DNA from: a bacterium
GTDB taxonomy: Bacteria > Myxococcota_A > UBA9160 > SZUA-336
DNA length: 39,454 nt
NCBI GenBank assembly: GCA_024226335.1
Contig: JAAELY010000295.1
Coordinates: 1-39,454, forward strand
Direction: 5' to 3'
Shown: piece after piece, positions 1 to 8,136 of the stretch
Numbering within the stretch: position 1 is the first letter of the stretch
How the letters are laid out: every line of letters begins with the position of its first letter
Position numbers and translations under genes: made by a program
Notes under the pieces: model-generated
Seen by the model: only the letters and a program-made list of their open reading frames with translations
Databases searched by the model: none
What the model was told of the DNA's origin: nothing

Positions 1-103
1 AGAAGCCTTTCTTGATGAACTTCCAACCCTGCGAAGTTCGGTGGAAATCACACTCTGGGTTGGGGCAGAAGGGCGGCTTTGGACAGGTCGGGAGTTCGCG
101 CAT
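1..103 (-). CDS. Zinc-ribbon protein, N-terminus only (runs off left edge)
   Basis: The minus strand opens at ATG 103 behind GGGA and stays open to the window edge, giving about 34 residues that start MRELPTCPKPPFCPNPEC and continue with an aromatic/basic stretch ending KFIKKGF. Cysteines at about residues 7, 13 and 18 plus a following histidine look like the start of a zinc ribbon, similar in style to N-termini of some transposase-like DNA-binding proteins. It lies 9 bp downstream of the histidine kinase stop on the same strand, so it could be co-transcribed. Function cannot be assigned because most of the gene is outside the window; the transposase resemblance is only an impression. Confidence 0.5.
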   Translation of the reverse strand, partial: MRELPTCPKPPFCPNPECDFHRTSQGWKFIKKGF

Positions 104-112
104 TCCCGGTCA

Positions 113-1336
113 CTACGCACACCCCGTGCCAGGTACATTCTCCGGACCACAACTAGCGGGCAACCTTAGGCAGAAGCAGGCTCCGGCTCCCGGATCTCCT
201 ACCGCCGAAATCCCGCCTCCGTGCCGCTCCATGATCTTCTTCACCGTTGCCAGGCCAATTCCAGTTCCTTCGAACTCGGACGTCGAAACCAATCGCTGAA
301 AAGGCTCAAACATGCGCTCGGCGTCTTCTTCTTTGAACCCGATACCGTTGTCCTTGCAGTAGATGTTCCAGATCCCGTTTCTCTCGACGCTATAGAAGTG
401 AATTTCCGGTATCGTGTCCTTGCGCTGATACTTCAACGCATTGCTCAGCAGATTCAGAAATACCTGGTACATCAGTGTCTGGTCGGCTTCCAGGGTTGGC
501 AGAGGGCCGATTTCTACAACGGCTCCAGTCTCGTCGATCAATTCCTGGCAGTCTCTGACCACTTCGCCGAGCACGTCACTCAAGTGGGCTTCTTCGCAGT
601 TCAGCGGATTCCGGCCCGCTTTCGCGTAGTTCAAGAGTGTCTTGATCAAGACATCCATTCGCATGGTCGCCTGCAGAATCCGACTGAGGTAGTCCTTTGC
701 GTCGCTGTCGAGTCCTTCCGAGTAGCGTTCCATCAGGAACTGCCCGAACGAACGAATGTGTCGCAATGGAGCTCGGAGGTCGTGGGCGGCCGCGTGGGCG
801 AAGTTGCTCAGTTCGTTGTTGGATCGAGCGAGGCGCTCGTTCATCGCTTCCAGAGTCTGAGCGACTTCATGGTTTCGGGCGGCCAGGTGCTTGTTTTCGA
901 TGGTCTCTTTTCGGAGAGCCCGTTCGCGTCGGCATGAAGCGGTAACGTCATTGATCTCGACGAGGCAGTGGCGCCCGCCTTCAGTGTCGCGTAGCGGTTT
1001 GATCGCAACGGTGTGTTGGATGCGATCGAAATCGTCTGGTTTGTCGCTGACTGTGGGCAGGGGAAACGGAGATTTTCCGAGGTTGCGCGATATCATTGTC
1101 GAGAGTCCGCGGTCCAGCGCTGCCTTGATGCCTCGCTGGACTCTGCTGGATTCCAAGCATGGAAAGACATCGCACAGTTTCGTACCGAGCGCGAACTCGG
1201 CCTCTATCCCCGAGGCGTGTTCTATCCATCGATTCCACAGCGTGATCTGCTGTGAAGGATTCAAGATGATGATGCCCAGATCTGTTGCGTCTAGCGCCGC
1301 GGCTGATAAAGTCGCATCGAGCACGATGTTCACCAT
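113..1336 (-). CDS. PAS-domain sensor histidine kinase
   Basis: Autophosphorylating sensor kinase of a two-component pathway, about 407 residues, with no obvious membrane segment, so probably cytoplasmic. A PAS-like sensor fold occupies roughly residues 10-135 and a coiled-coil linker 140-178. The HisKA dimerisation domain carries the H box HDLRAPL with His near 185. The ATPase domain shows the N box (NLLSNALKYQ), G1 (DNGIGF), F box (FEPFQRL) and G2 (GTGIGLATVKKI). The start is ATG 1336, overlapping the CheC stop as TGATG, which implies translational coupling; a TTG one codon earlier is less likely. With the CheC and receiver genes upstream it forms one signalling operon. The ligand is unknown. 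Confidence 0.93.
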   Translation of the reverse strand: MVNIVLDATLSAAALDATDLGIIILNPSQQITLWNRWIEHASGIEAEFALGTKLCDVFPCLESSRVQRGIKAALDRGLSTMISRNLGKSPFPLPTVSDKPDDFDRIQHTVAIKPLRDTEGGRHCLVEINDVTASCRRERALRKETIENKHLAARNHEVAQTLEAMNERLARSNNELSNFAHAAAHDLRAPLRHIRSFGQFLMERYSEGLDSDAKDYLSRILQATMRMDVLIKTLLNYAKAGRNPLNCEEAHLSDVLGEVVRDCQELIDETGAVVEIGPLPTLEADQTLMYQVFLNLLSNALKYQRKDTIPEIHFYSVERNGIWNIYCKDNGIGFKEEDAERMFEPFQRLVSTSEFEGTGIGLATVKKIMERHGGGISAVGDPGAGACFCLRLPASCGPENVPGTGCA

Positions 1337-1950
1337 CAACCAGTGCGGTGATTCATCCCGGCCAGATAGGTATCGACGTTGCTCATGAGGGCCTGAACTG
1401 AATTTATCCCCATGACGAACGCAACGAAGCCCATGACGTTTCGCTGTTCCAGTCGGAAGTGCATGCGCAGAAACATGACGAGGTCCTGGGAGTCGGATGG
1501 CACCAGTTCCTGGTGGCCACGCGATGCGAACGATGGCAGACCGGTTTCGATTTCGAGGTCGAGGCAGTCTGCGAGCGAACTGATTGTCGCGTTGAGGATG
1601 ATGTTCCCCAACTCACAGAGTGTTTCCTGCTCCATCTCGGTGATGTCTTCGAGGGCGATCTTCTCATCCACGAGCAGACGGGCCAGTTCCAGGCTCTGCA
1701 CTTCGGGAAACAGGAGCAGCGCTTCGCCGCTGAAAGGTCCACCAAAGGATTGACTCACCGAGCCGATGCGCTTCGAGACTTCATTGCCGAGCCGTTCCGC
1801 CAAGCTTTCTGGGGTCAGGAACTCGACCTGAGGGATCGAGAGGAGGACTTCCTCATCGCACATCTCGCTGAGCGAATCCGCTGCGAGTCCAGCTCCGATG
1901 TTGGCTATCTCAGCCAGAGTATCGATCTGATCCTCTGTGAAGTGATACAC
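1336..1950 (-). CDS. cheC: CheC-type phospho-receiver phosphatase
   Basis: CheC/CheX/FliY-family phosphatases dephosphorylate CheY-like receiver domains. This 204-residue protein has the family length and both signature motifs (acidic/Ser-x3-E-x2-N-x22-P). The first uses Glu14, Asn17 and a Pro exactly 22 residues later; the second uses Glu113, Asn116 and again Pro after 22 residues, with Glu instead of Asp/Ser at the leading position. Both active sites therefore look intact. The start is GTG 1950. The gene sits between a lone receiver (stop 1959) and a kinase gene it overlaps, so its likely substrate is the adjacent receiver rather than a flagellar CheY; no other che gene is visible here. Confidence 0.88.
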   Translation of the reverse strand: MYHFTEDQIDTLAEIANIGAGLAADSLSEMCDEEVLLSIPQVEFLTPESLAERLGNEVSKRIGSVSQSFGGPFSGEALLLFPEVQSLELARLLVDEKIALEDITEMEQETLCELGNIILNATISSLADCLDLEIETGLPSFASRGHQELVPSDSQDLVMFLRMHFRLEQRNVMGFVAFVMGINSVQALMSNVDTYLAGMNHRTG

Positions 1951-1958
1951 GGCTCAAC

Positions 1959-2324
1959 TCACTTCAAATCGTCGAAGAATGGCTGCAGTTTTTCGGGCTT
2001 GATGGGTTTGCTGATGAACTGGATCCCAGCCTCTTGCGCCTTCGCTCGGACTGACTTCTGGATGTTTGCCGTCAGGATTGCGATCGGGATCGACGGAAAC
2101 AGTTCTTGCAGCCGTGAAGCCAGTTCAAATCCATCCATCACGGGCATGTTGTAGTCGAGGACGGCGGCGTCGATATGTCCAGCCCCCTCCGCCGCGGCCA
2201 GTCCCTTGGCACCATCCTCTGCTGTCAGGAGGGACCAGTCAGGCAGGAAGTCAGAGGCGATGGCCTCGACCCACGCCCGGGCCGACTTACTGTCGTCTAC
2301 GATGAGAAGAGTCTTGGTTTCCAC
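1959..2324 (-). CDS. Single-domain response regulator (CheY-like)
   Basis: Stand-alone receiver domain of about 121 residues with no output domain. It has the acidic pair Asp10-Asp11 in LLIVDDSKS, the phospho-acceptor Asp57 in LDYNMPVMDG, the switch Thr in AILTAN and the conserved Lys in ISKPIKP. The start chosen is GTG 2324, which has GAGGA 8-9 bp upstream; an in-frame TTG at 2342 would add six residues and lies upstream of that ribosome binding site. It is the first gene of a receiver-CheC-kinase set with spacings of 8 bp and an overlap. Output is presumably through protein-protein contact, as for CheY or Spo0F; the partner is not visible. Confidence 0.9.
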   Translation of the reverse strand: METKTLLIVDDSKSARAWVEAIASDFLPDWSLLTAEDGAKGLAAAEGAGHIDAAVLDYNMPVMDGFELASRLQELFPSIPIAILTANIQKSVRAKAQEAGIQFISKPIKPEKLQPFFDDLK

Positions 2325-2342
2325 GCATTCATCCTCAAGCAA

Positions 2343-2922
2343 AGCACCGGCAGGTGTTTCTTTTCTATCGTCGTCGGCGTGTGATTCTTGAGAAGGTGAT
2401 CAGGTTTCTGCGAGCCCAAGCGCGGGGATAGGGGACTTCCTGCCGGATGCTCACTCTTGGAAAACCGGTCGCCTCAGGCGGCATAAGGGTAGTTCGAACG
2501 AAATTCGCCGCGCCTGGCCCTGGCGCCGAACGGAAAGACCCGCCGCGCAACGCGCAGTGTCAGCGAAACACGCGGGCGACTTTCGAACCTGCAAACGTGC
2601 GCGCGCAGTCATACAGGAACAGAAGGTTCGTCTTGCTGAATCGACGCACCGGGCTTCGGTGTCACGCGTGATGCCGCACAGTTCCGGGTGAATCCGGCTG
2701 TCGGAGAACCGTTGATCGTGCTCCAGGTGACGGCACACGGCGACTCGAGTTCATTGGGCGAGAGATTCTGCGTCGAGGAGCAACGAGTGCCGTGTGTCGA
2801 TCCCGGCCGCGGATGTCTCAGCCAGAGTCTTTGAAACTCGATGATCCCAAGCCTGGACTATCGGGTGTTGGCCTGAACTCGATCCGATGTTTTCGGGCAA
2901 GCCCGCCAACCGGGTGGGGTCT
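2343..2922. other. 580-bp gene-free stretch
   Basis: No reading frame here has family resemblance, plausible codon use and a ribosome binding site together; the short open frames on both strands (up to 95 codons) look random. The segment lies between the lipoprotein stop and the receiver start, so it should contain the promoter of the signalling operon and possibly a terminator for the cyclase-lipoprotein pair. A small inverted repeat GCCTCAGGC lies near 2471-2479, but no T-run follows, so no terminator is called. Confidence 0.5.
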
Positions 2923-3363
2923 TCAGCGGGGGTCGAGCCGGAACAGTACGGCTTCATCGCGCTCCTGAGCGGAAGGCTTCCAGTCGTACTTGCGGGTCAA
3001 CGCTTCGAGGAAGCCCTCGCGGTTCGTCTCCTTTCCGACACGGACCGCCAGGAGTTCGTAGATCGTGTCGCCTACACGCAGCCGCACGTTTGGATCTGCC
3101 TCGATGTGCTCGACCCAGGCTGCCTTGTTTCCGCGACCGGAAGCCAGGAAGAAACTGTCGTCCACCGCGACGCCCCACAGGTTGACCGAGTAGGGCTCAG
3201 AGGGACGCGTTTCGAGCTGAACCGTCATCTCCTCATCCGAGAAGGACCAGTCCTTCGGCGGGCTTGTCGCTACCTCACCCGACAGGCTTCCGCCCGGAAA
3301 TGGGCCCACTGGACCGCAACCGAGTGCGAGAAGCAGTAGAGCGAATGGAAGTGCGTATTTCAT
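2923..3363 (-). CDS. Putative lipoprotein, DUF2255/split-barrel-like
   Basis: A 146-residue protein with a lipoprotein signal: Lys2, a hydrophobic core and the lipobox LALGC with Cys16, so probably anchored in a membrane facing the periplasm. The mature part has a stretch (SVNLWGVAVDDSFFLASGRG followed by NKAAWVEHI and a VRLRVG strand) that resembles DUF2255 or deazaflavin-nitroreductase-like split beta-barrels, which bind flavin or are of unknown role. The resemblance is by eye. The start ATG overlaps the cyclase stop by 4 bp (ATGA), so the two are translationally coupled and may work together. No catalytic residues can be assigned. Confidence 0.75.
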   Translation of the reverse strand: MKYALPFALLLLALGCGPVGPFPGGSLSGEVATSPPKDWSFSDEEMTVQLETRPSEPYSVNLWGVAVDDSFFLASGRGNKAAWVEHIEADPNVRLRVGDTIYELLAVRVGKETNREGFLEALTRKYDWKPSAQERDEAVLFRLDPR

Positions 3364-5723
3364 GGTTCCTGCCTATCCAGTTGTTCGGTGCCAAGCAGCC
3401 GATAGACCGGTTGGGGCCGGCTGATTCCCTTGAGTTCGAGGGCGCCTGCCGACTCGGTTTCAAAATTGTTTTCGAGTTCCGAGCGCACACCGGCGCTGAT
3501 CAGGATCTCTCCACCCTTTGCCGCATCGGAGAGCCGGGCGGCCAGGTTGGTCACGTTTCCGATCACGGCGTAGTCCAGGCGGCCTTCGTAGCCGACGAAG
3601 CCAACCGTCGCATAACCCGTGTGAATGCCGAAACCGACGTGGATGTCGTAACCCTTCTGTCGCCAGTTTTCATAAAGGGCTTCCACATTCTTGCGCATCG
3701 CAAGTGCCATGCGCGCGGCACGCTCCACGTGGTCGGGCTGGTCAACGGGATCGTTGAAGAAGACCATGAACCCGTCTCCGGTGAAGCGCTCGAGCGTGCC
3801 TTTGTACTCCGCGATACGCGTTCCAAGGGAGTTGTGGTACTCGGCGAGAGTGGCCATGACCTCTTCGGGTTCGACTCGCTCCGAGAACGAGGTGAAGCCG
3901 CGCAGGTCGGCGAAAAAGACAGTTACCAGCTTGCGCGACGTGCGGTACTCGGCTGCTCCACCCTTTGCCATGATCTGGTCGATGATCTGCTGGGGAAAGA
4001 AGCGCTCCAGTTCCTGGAACTCGCCTTCGCGGGCTTTGAGTTGCTGGATCGCTTCGACTCGAGACAACGCCTGTACGACCTGATGCGCCAGAGTCCCGAG
4101 GCTCTGGATCTCCGGACGCTCGTAGGGATCGCCCGTCTGGCTCGAGCCAACTGCCAAGCCGCCGATCACACGACCTTCTCGCAGCATCGGCAGCAAGAGG
4201 TCGGCGTCCAGTCGGTCGAAACAGGCGTAACAGTCAGCTTCGATGTTTGCGAACTGCGGCTCTACGGCAATCTGATCGCGGTGGATTTCCCTTCGGGTGG
4301 TTTCCATCAACTTGATGAGGGTCTCGCCCGAGAGCGGTGGTTCTGTCTCGATGCAAATCTCACCGGATGCACGCACTCGCTCTTCGAGTCCCGCGGCGCC
4401 AGGAAGCAGGAACGCAACGCTCGAGTGGGCATCGCACAAGAGGGTGGGGGCACCGGAAGCTGTGACCAACAAGTCGTCGACGCTGGTGGACAGCGCCATC
4501 TCCGCCCCGAGTTTCTGGAGTACCTGGGGGAAGTCGCTTCGTTTCGGGTAGATCTTCGCGGCCAGTCGCTGTTGGAATCCGGGCCACCAGTACAGGAGAG
4601 GGAAAAGCAGCAGTGACAAGGCGTAAGCCTGCACAGCGATGAGCACCAGGCCGATCCCGGTCAGAACGGCGGCGACACCGGCGTACGCAACGGCCTGACG
4701 CGCCGCTGCTTTCGCATTTACCAGGTTCTGTCGTACCGAAACGTAACCGAGCGGCAGGAAGAAGAAAGCCGTCGCCCAGTAGGCGATCCGCATATCGATC
4801 GCGAACCAGTCCGTGGCTTCTCGAAGTGCGAAAGCTGCAGTGGGAGGACCCCCTCCGAGCAGGACCGCGACCAGAAGGATGCGGGCGCGTTGCGCGACAA
4901 GCGGATCGCGGGTGCGAAACCCGAGCGCTCCGGAACGAACGACGAACACGAACACACCGGTGAGCATGAGGATGCCCCCGAAGGTTCCGATATGGCGGAA
5001 CGGTCCCCACCACCCCAGCATTCCGGCAACGATCTGAGCTGCCACGTGGACGGCGCCAAGGCCGTATAGAGAGACGAGAGACGAGCGGCGCAGGATCAGC
5101 GGGTGAATGACAGGGAAGACCAGACTGGCATGGAGAATGACGACCGGGAGCAGCCCGTTGAGGAAACTCTCAAAGGTTGCCTGAAAGCCAGAGTCATCAT
5201 TGGGTAGGGGGGAAACCGCGATCAGGCTTCCCGATATGCTGGCCAGCCCCAGGACTCCCCAACTCGTCGTTTCATAGGGTCGCAGGAAGAAGCTGGTCAA
5301 CGCCGTGGCCATGAAGAGCAACGCCAACAAGTCGATCAAGCCGTGCGTGAACGCGGCGTCCGTCCAGGTCCAATTGGCCACGGGAATGCTGAGCTCGCGT
5401 ACCTGACCCCAGCGCGAGAAGCGGATCGTGTTGCTCGCACCCGGCTCCAGCACTGCGAGATCGCGGGATTGACGCTGGAAGTCCTTGGGGTCGATCTGGA
5501 CCCCGTTGATCGCCAGTACCCGCCCACCCCCGCGCAGTCCCATTTCACTGCTGTCGAGGCGGGATGGAGAAAACGTGCCCGAATAATCCGCAACCCAACC
5601 GGCATCCGGATGGCCGATGCGCTGTATCTTGTCGAAGCCAGAGAACACCATCGCGAGGGCGAAGATAGAAAGCAGTGCGACGAATAGGATCCTCTGGCTC
5701 GCGCTGCCTCCAAGAATGCCCAA
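3360..5723 (-). CDS. Membrane class III adenylate/guanylate cyclase
   Basis: A 787-residue membrane nucleotide cyclase. Order: TM near 10-30; a probably periplasmic PDZ-like segment at 60-115 with GGGRVLAINGVQ; about seven further hydrophobic segments between 122 and 378; a GAF-like region at about 395-555; a short coiled linker; and the cyclase homology domain at 590-770. Metal-binding aspartates are Asp606 (FFADLRGFT) and Asp650 (FTGDGFMVFF); Asn726 and Arg730 (NLAARL) fit the transition-state pair. The purine-selecting positions are atypical: Arg646 replaces the usual Lys and Ala719 the usual Thr/Asp, so ATP versus GTP cannot be predicted. The start is TTG 5723 with AGGAGG 5 bp upstream. 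It is followed by the overlapping lipoprotein gene. Confidence 0.9.
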   Translation of the reverse strand: MGILGGSASQRILFVALLSIFALAMVFSGFDKIQRIGHPDAGWVADYSGTFSPSRLDSSEMGLRGGGRVLAINGVQIDPKDFQRQSRDLAVLEPGASNTIRFSRWGQVRELSIPVANWTWTDAAFTHGLIDLLALLFMATALTSFFLRPYETTSWGVLGLASISGSLIAVSPLPNDDSGFQATFESFLNGLLPVVILHASLVFPVIHPLILRRSSLVSLYGLGAVHVAAQIVAGMLGWWGPFRHIGTFGGILMLTGVFVFVVRSGALGFRTRDPLVAQRARILLVAVLLGGGPPTAAFALREATDWFAIDMRIAYWATAFFFLPLGYVSVRQNLVNAKAAARQAVAYAGVAAVLTGIGLVLIAVQAYALSLLLFPLLYWWPGFQQRLAAKIYPKRSDFPQVLQKLGAEMALSTSVDDLLVTASGAPTLLCDAHSSVAFLLPGAAGLEERVRASGEICIETEPPLSGETLIKLMETTRREIHRDQIAVEPQFANIEADCYACFDRLDADLLLPMLREGRVIGGLAVGSSQTGDPYERPEIQSLGTLAHQVVQALSRVEAIQQLKAREGEFQELERFFPQQIIDQIMAKGGAAEYRTSRKLVTVFFADLRGFTSFSERVEPEEVMATLAEYHNSLGTRIAEYKGTLERFTGDGFMVFFNDPVDQPDHVERAARMALAMRKNVEALYENWRQKGYDIHVGFGIHTGYATVGFVGYEGRLDYAVIGNVTNLAARLSDAAKGGEILISAGVRSELENNFETESAGALELKGISRPQPVYRLLGTEQLDRQEP

Positions 5724-5795
5724 GCTGTCCTCCTACCCACCTATTGTAACGCCCGTACCCGGCCAGGGGTGTTGGGCGCCCACAAGAAAGCGATC

Positions 5796-6788
5796 CTAGG
5801 AGTTCTCGAGGAACTCCCGGGCGCGACTGCAGGAGAGTTCGATCATCGCGGACATGAACTGGTAGAGGTCGACCTCGGGCCGGTCGTGAAGCCACCCCAG
5901 AGAAGCCAGCGTGCGGATCAGCAGGAAGAGCGGCAAGAGCGCCAGATCCTCGTCCGAAATCGAACGCCGCGAACGATAACCGGAGATCAACGCATCGCGG
6001 ATCGGCTCGAAGTCCGGGCCATTCGCGTAGTCCGAAAGCACCGCAGCCATGTCGTACTGATGCCAGCCAAAGCCCGCATCGTCGAAATCGATCACGTGGA
6101 CCTGATCTTCCAGGACCAGCACATTGGTCGAGCGCAGGTCGGCGTGAATCAGGCTGTAGGTGCCCCGATCCTTGCCGTATCGCGATAGCCGCTCGAAAAT
6201 CTCGTCGCGCGCCTCGACTAGAGTTCCCCGTTGCTCCGCCGTCAGTTCGGGGACATCCCAGAATCGGCCCCAGAAAGGGGCTTCGCCCATGAACCCGTCC
6301 GCGTCGAGTGAGTGACGCTGAAAACCGGCGGGAGGTTGCCAGTGGACCGCCTGATCGTGCATCGCGGCCATCAGGAGGCCGAGTTTTTCGAAGTGTGGGG
6401 TGCGACTCGCCTGGTCCGCAGCCTGTTCGATCTTCTCTCCGAGGGGGACGCCTTCGAACCACGGGACGAGACCCACGTGTCGGACCTCCTGCGTTCCGGG
6501 AACTCCGACCTCGGCGTAGTGGCTACCGCTGCGGGTTCTCTCTGCCACGGGTGCTCCGATGCCAGCTTCGTTCAAGGCCGTGGTCCACATCGGTTCCGAT
6601 TCGAGTTCTGCCAGAGAGTGATAGCCGGGGCGATGCACGCGTAGCGCGTAGACTTGGCCGTCCTTCGCGTCCACACGAAACACGACGTTTTCACTTCGCG
6701 AGACCAGCTCGATCTCGGCCGCGGGCAGCTCCCACTCCTGGAGTGCGTGTTCCGCCACGACGTGGATCAGTTCGTCGGGGTACTCCAC
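5796..6788 (-). CDS. APH-fold small-molecule kinase (hydroxylysine/homoserine kinase type)
   Basis: A 330-residue cytoplasmic kinase of the aminoglycoside/choline phosphotransferase fold, nearest in style to SrkA, homoserine kinase II or hydroxylysine kinase. It has an N-lobe nucleotide region (SRSENVVFRV, YALRVHRPG), the catalytic Brenner loop IHADLRSTNVLV with Asp and Asn, and the metal-binding IDFDDAG. The start is GTG 6788, right after the stop of the PLP-enzyme gene. That tight pairing with a class III aminotransferase-fold protein matches the known hydroxylysine kinase/phospho-lyase and ethanolamine-phosphate phospho-lyase partnerships. The inferred role is to phosphorylate an amino alcohol or hydroxylated amino acid that the partner then deaminates. 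An antibiotic-resistance role is unlikely. Confidence 0.8.
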   Translation of the reverse strand: MEYPDELIHVVAEHALQEWELPAAEIELVSRSENVVFRVDAKDGQVYALRVHRPGYHSLAELESEPMWTTALNEAGIGAPVAERTRSGSHYAEVGVPGTQEVRHVGLVPWFEGVPLGEKIEQAADQASRTPHFEKLGLLMAAMHDQAVHWQPPAGFQRHSLDADGFMGEAPFWGRFWDVPELTAEQRGTLVEARDEIFERLSRYGKDRGTYSLIHADLRSTNVLVLEDQVHVIDFDDAGFGWHQYDMAAVLSDYANGPDFEPIRDALISGYRSRRSISDEDLALLPLFLLIRTLASLGWLHDRPEVDLYQFMSAMIELSCSRAREFLENS

Positions 6789-6790
6789 TC

Positions 6791-8065
6791 CTAGTAGAGT
6801 TCCCGAACGGTTTCTTCGAACGCCGTCAAGAACAGATCGGCGTGTTCGCGCTGAAAGACCAGGGGAGGGCGGAGTTTTACGACGTTGAACAGGGCGCCCG
6901 CATTGCTGGTCAGGAAGCCCTTTTCCTTCAAGCGGTTGACCACGCGCTTGGAGCCTTCGGGGTCGGGTGCCTTCGTATTGCGGTCACTCACCCAGTCGAG
7001 TCCGATGAACAGGCCGTGTCCTCGGACATCCCCCATGGCCTCACACTCGATTCCGTTGAGGCCATCCCGCAGATAGGCGCCGACTTCGGCGACCTGTTCC
7101 CGAAGCTTCTCGGTCTCGATCACGTCGAGCACGGCCGCACCGACCGCCGCCTGTAACGGACTGGATGCGAAGGTGTTGAAGTAACCCGAACGCTTGCGAA
7201 ACGTGTCGACCAGATCTGCACGTGCCACGACGCCCGCAAGCGGGAGTCCGTTGCCCATGGGTTTTCCCATACTGGCGATGTCCGGAACGAAATCGCTGAC
7301 CTCGTAACCCCACCAACGCCCGCTTCGGCAGAATCCAGCCTGCACCTCATCGGATATGAACAGACCACCGGCGTTGCGGACCAGCTGTGCGGCCCGGGCC
7401 ATATAGCCTTCGGGAATCTTCGGCAAACCCTCGTTGGCGAGTAGCGAGCAGACCAGCATGCCGGCCAGTGGAACGTCTTGTTCGGCGAAGCTCTCAATTG
7501 CGGTCTCGACCTCGGCCAGATAGAGATCGCCCAATTCCGCATCCGACAGACCTTCTTTCAGCGGTCGATAGGTTTGAGGGAAACGGACCGAGCGGATTTC
7601 CGGGTCACTGCGGCCGCCCGCCCAGGTGAGCTTGCCGACCAGAGCCGAGTTGCCGTGGTAGGCGCGATCACTACAGATGATTCCCCGGCCTCCGGTCGCG
7701 AGTCGCGCCATTGCGATCGCGACCTCATTGGCCTCGGTGCCCGAACATGTGAACACGACGCGTTCCAGCGAAGACGCGTGGAGTGCGACCAGTCTTTCCG
7801 CGTAGTCGAGCACGCCTTCGTGCAGATAGCGGCTGTGCACATTGAGCGTCGCAGCCTGGCGTTGCATCGCCTCGACCACCTGAGGGTTGGCGTGGCCGAC
7901 GCACGGCACGTTGTTGTACATGTCGACATAGCGTTTCCCATCGGAGTCGAATAGGAAGACACCTTCGCCCCGCACGATGTGCAGAGGCTCCTCGTAGAAC
8001 AGCGGAGCACCCACGCCGAGGACGCGCTCGCGACGTTCAATCAGTTTCGCTGTCGAGTCCGACAC
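6791..8065 (-). CDS. Class III aminotransferase-fold PLP enzyme, possible phospho-lyase
   Basis: A 424-residue PLP enzyme of the class III (ornithine/GABA/AGXT2-like) fold. Visible signatures are VFTCSGTEANEVAIAMAR for cofactor phosphate binding, the cofactor-contacting Asp in FISDEVQAGFCRSG, and the Schiff-base Lys in SMGKPMGNGLPLAG. Its length fits the AGXT2L/phospho-lyase and omega-aminotransferase groups. The start is GTG 8065 with AAAGGAT upstream. The stop is 2 bp from the start of a small-molecule kinase, so the two form an operon; by analogy with AGXT2L1/2 it may eliminate phosphate and ammonia from the kinase product rather than transaminate. That is inference; an ordinary omega-aminotransferase is the alternative. 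Confidence 0.85.
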   Translation of the reverse strand: MSDSTAKLIERRERVLGVGAPLFYEEPLHIVRGEGVFLFDSDGKRYVDMYNNVPCVGHANPQVVEAMQRQAATLNVHSRYLHEGVLDYAERLVALHASSLERVVFTCSGTEANEVAIAMARLATGGRGIICSDRAYHGNSALVGKLTWAGGRSDPEIRSVRFPQTYRPLKEGLSDAELGDLYLAEVETAIESFAEQDVPLAGMLVCSLLANEGLPKIPEGYMARAAQLVRNAGGLFISDEVQAGFCRSGRWWGYEVSDFVPDIASMGKPMGNGLPLAGVVARADLVDTFRKRSGYFNTFASSPLQAAVGAAVLDVIETEKLREQVAEVGAYLRDGLNGIECEAMGDVRGHGLFIGLDWVSDRNTKAPDPEGSKRVVNRLKEKGFLTSNAGALFNVVKLRPPLVFQREHADLFLTAFEETVRELY

Positions 8066-8136
8066 GGGGGGATCCTTTCGGGCGTCAGAGCCGGACTGCC
8101 AGGTCGTGTTCCCGGCGGACCGGCTGCTCTGCGCGG

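Noticed and set aside
2447-2738. Overlapping 74- and 95-codon frames in the 2343-2922 gap
   Set aside because: Both are Arg/Cys-rich, lack plausible start signals and overlap each other on opposite strands, as random GC-rich DNA gives.
3264-4616. 450-codon plus-strand open frame
   Set aside because: Exactly antisense to the cyclase gene, whose domains and motifs are clear; the translated product has no family features and its length follows from GC-rich codon bias.
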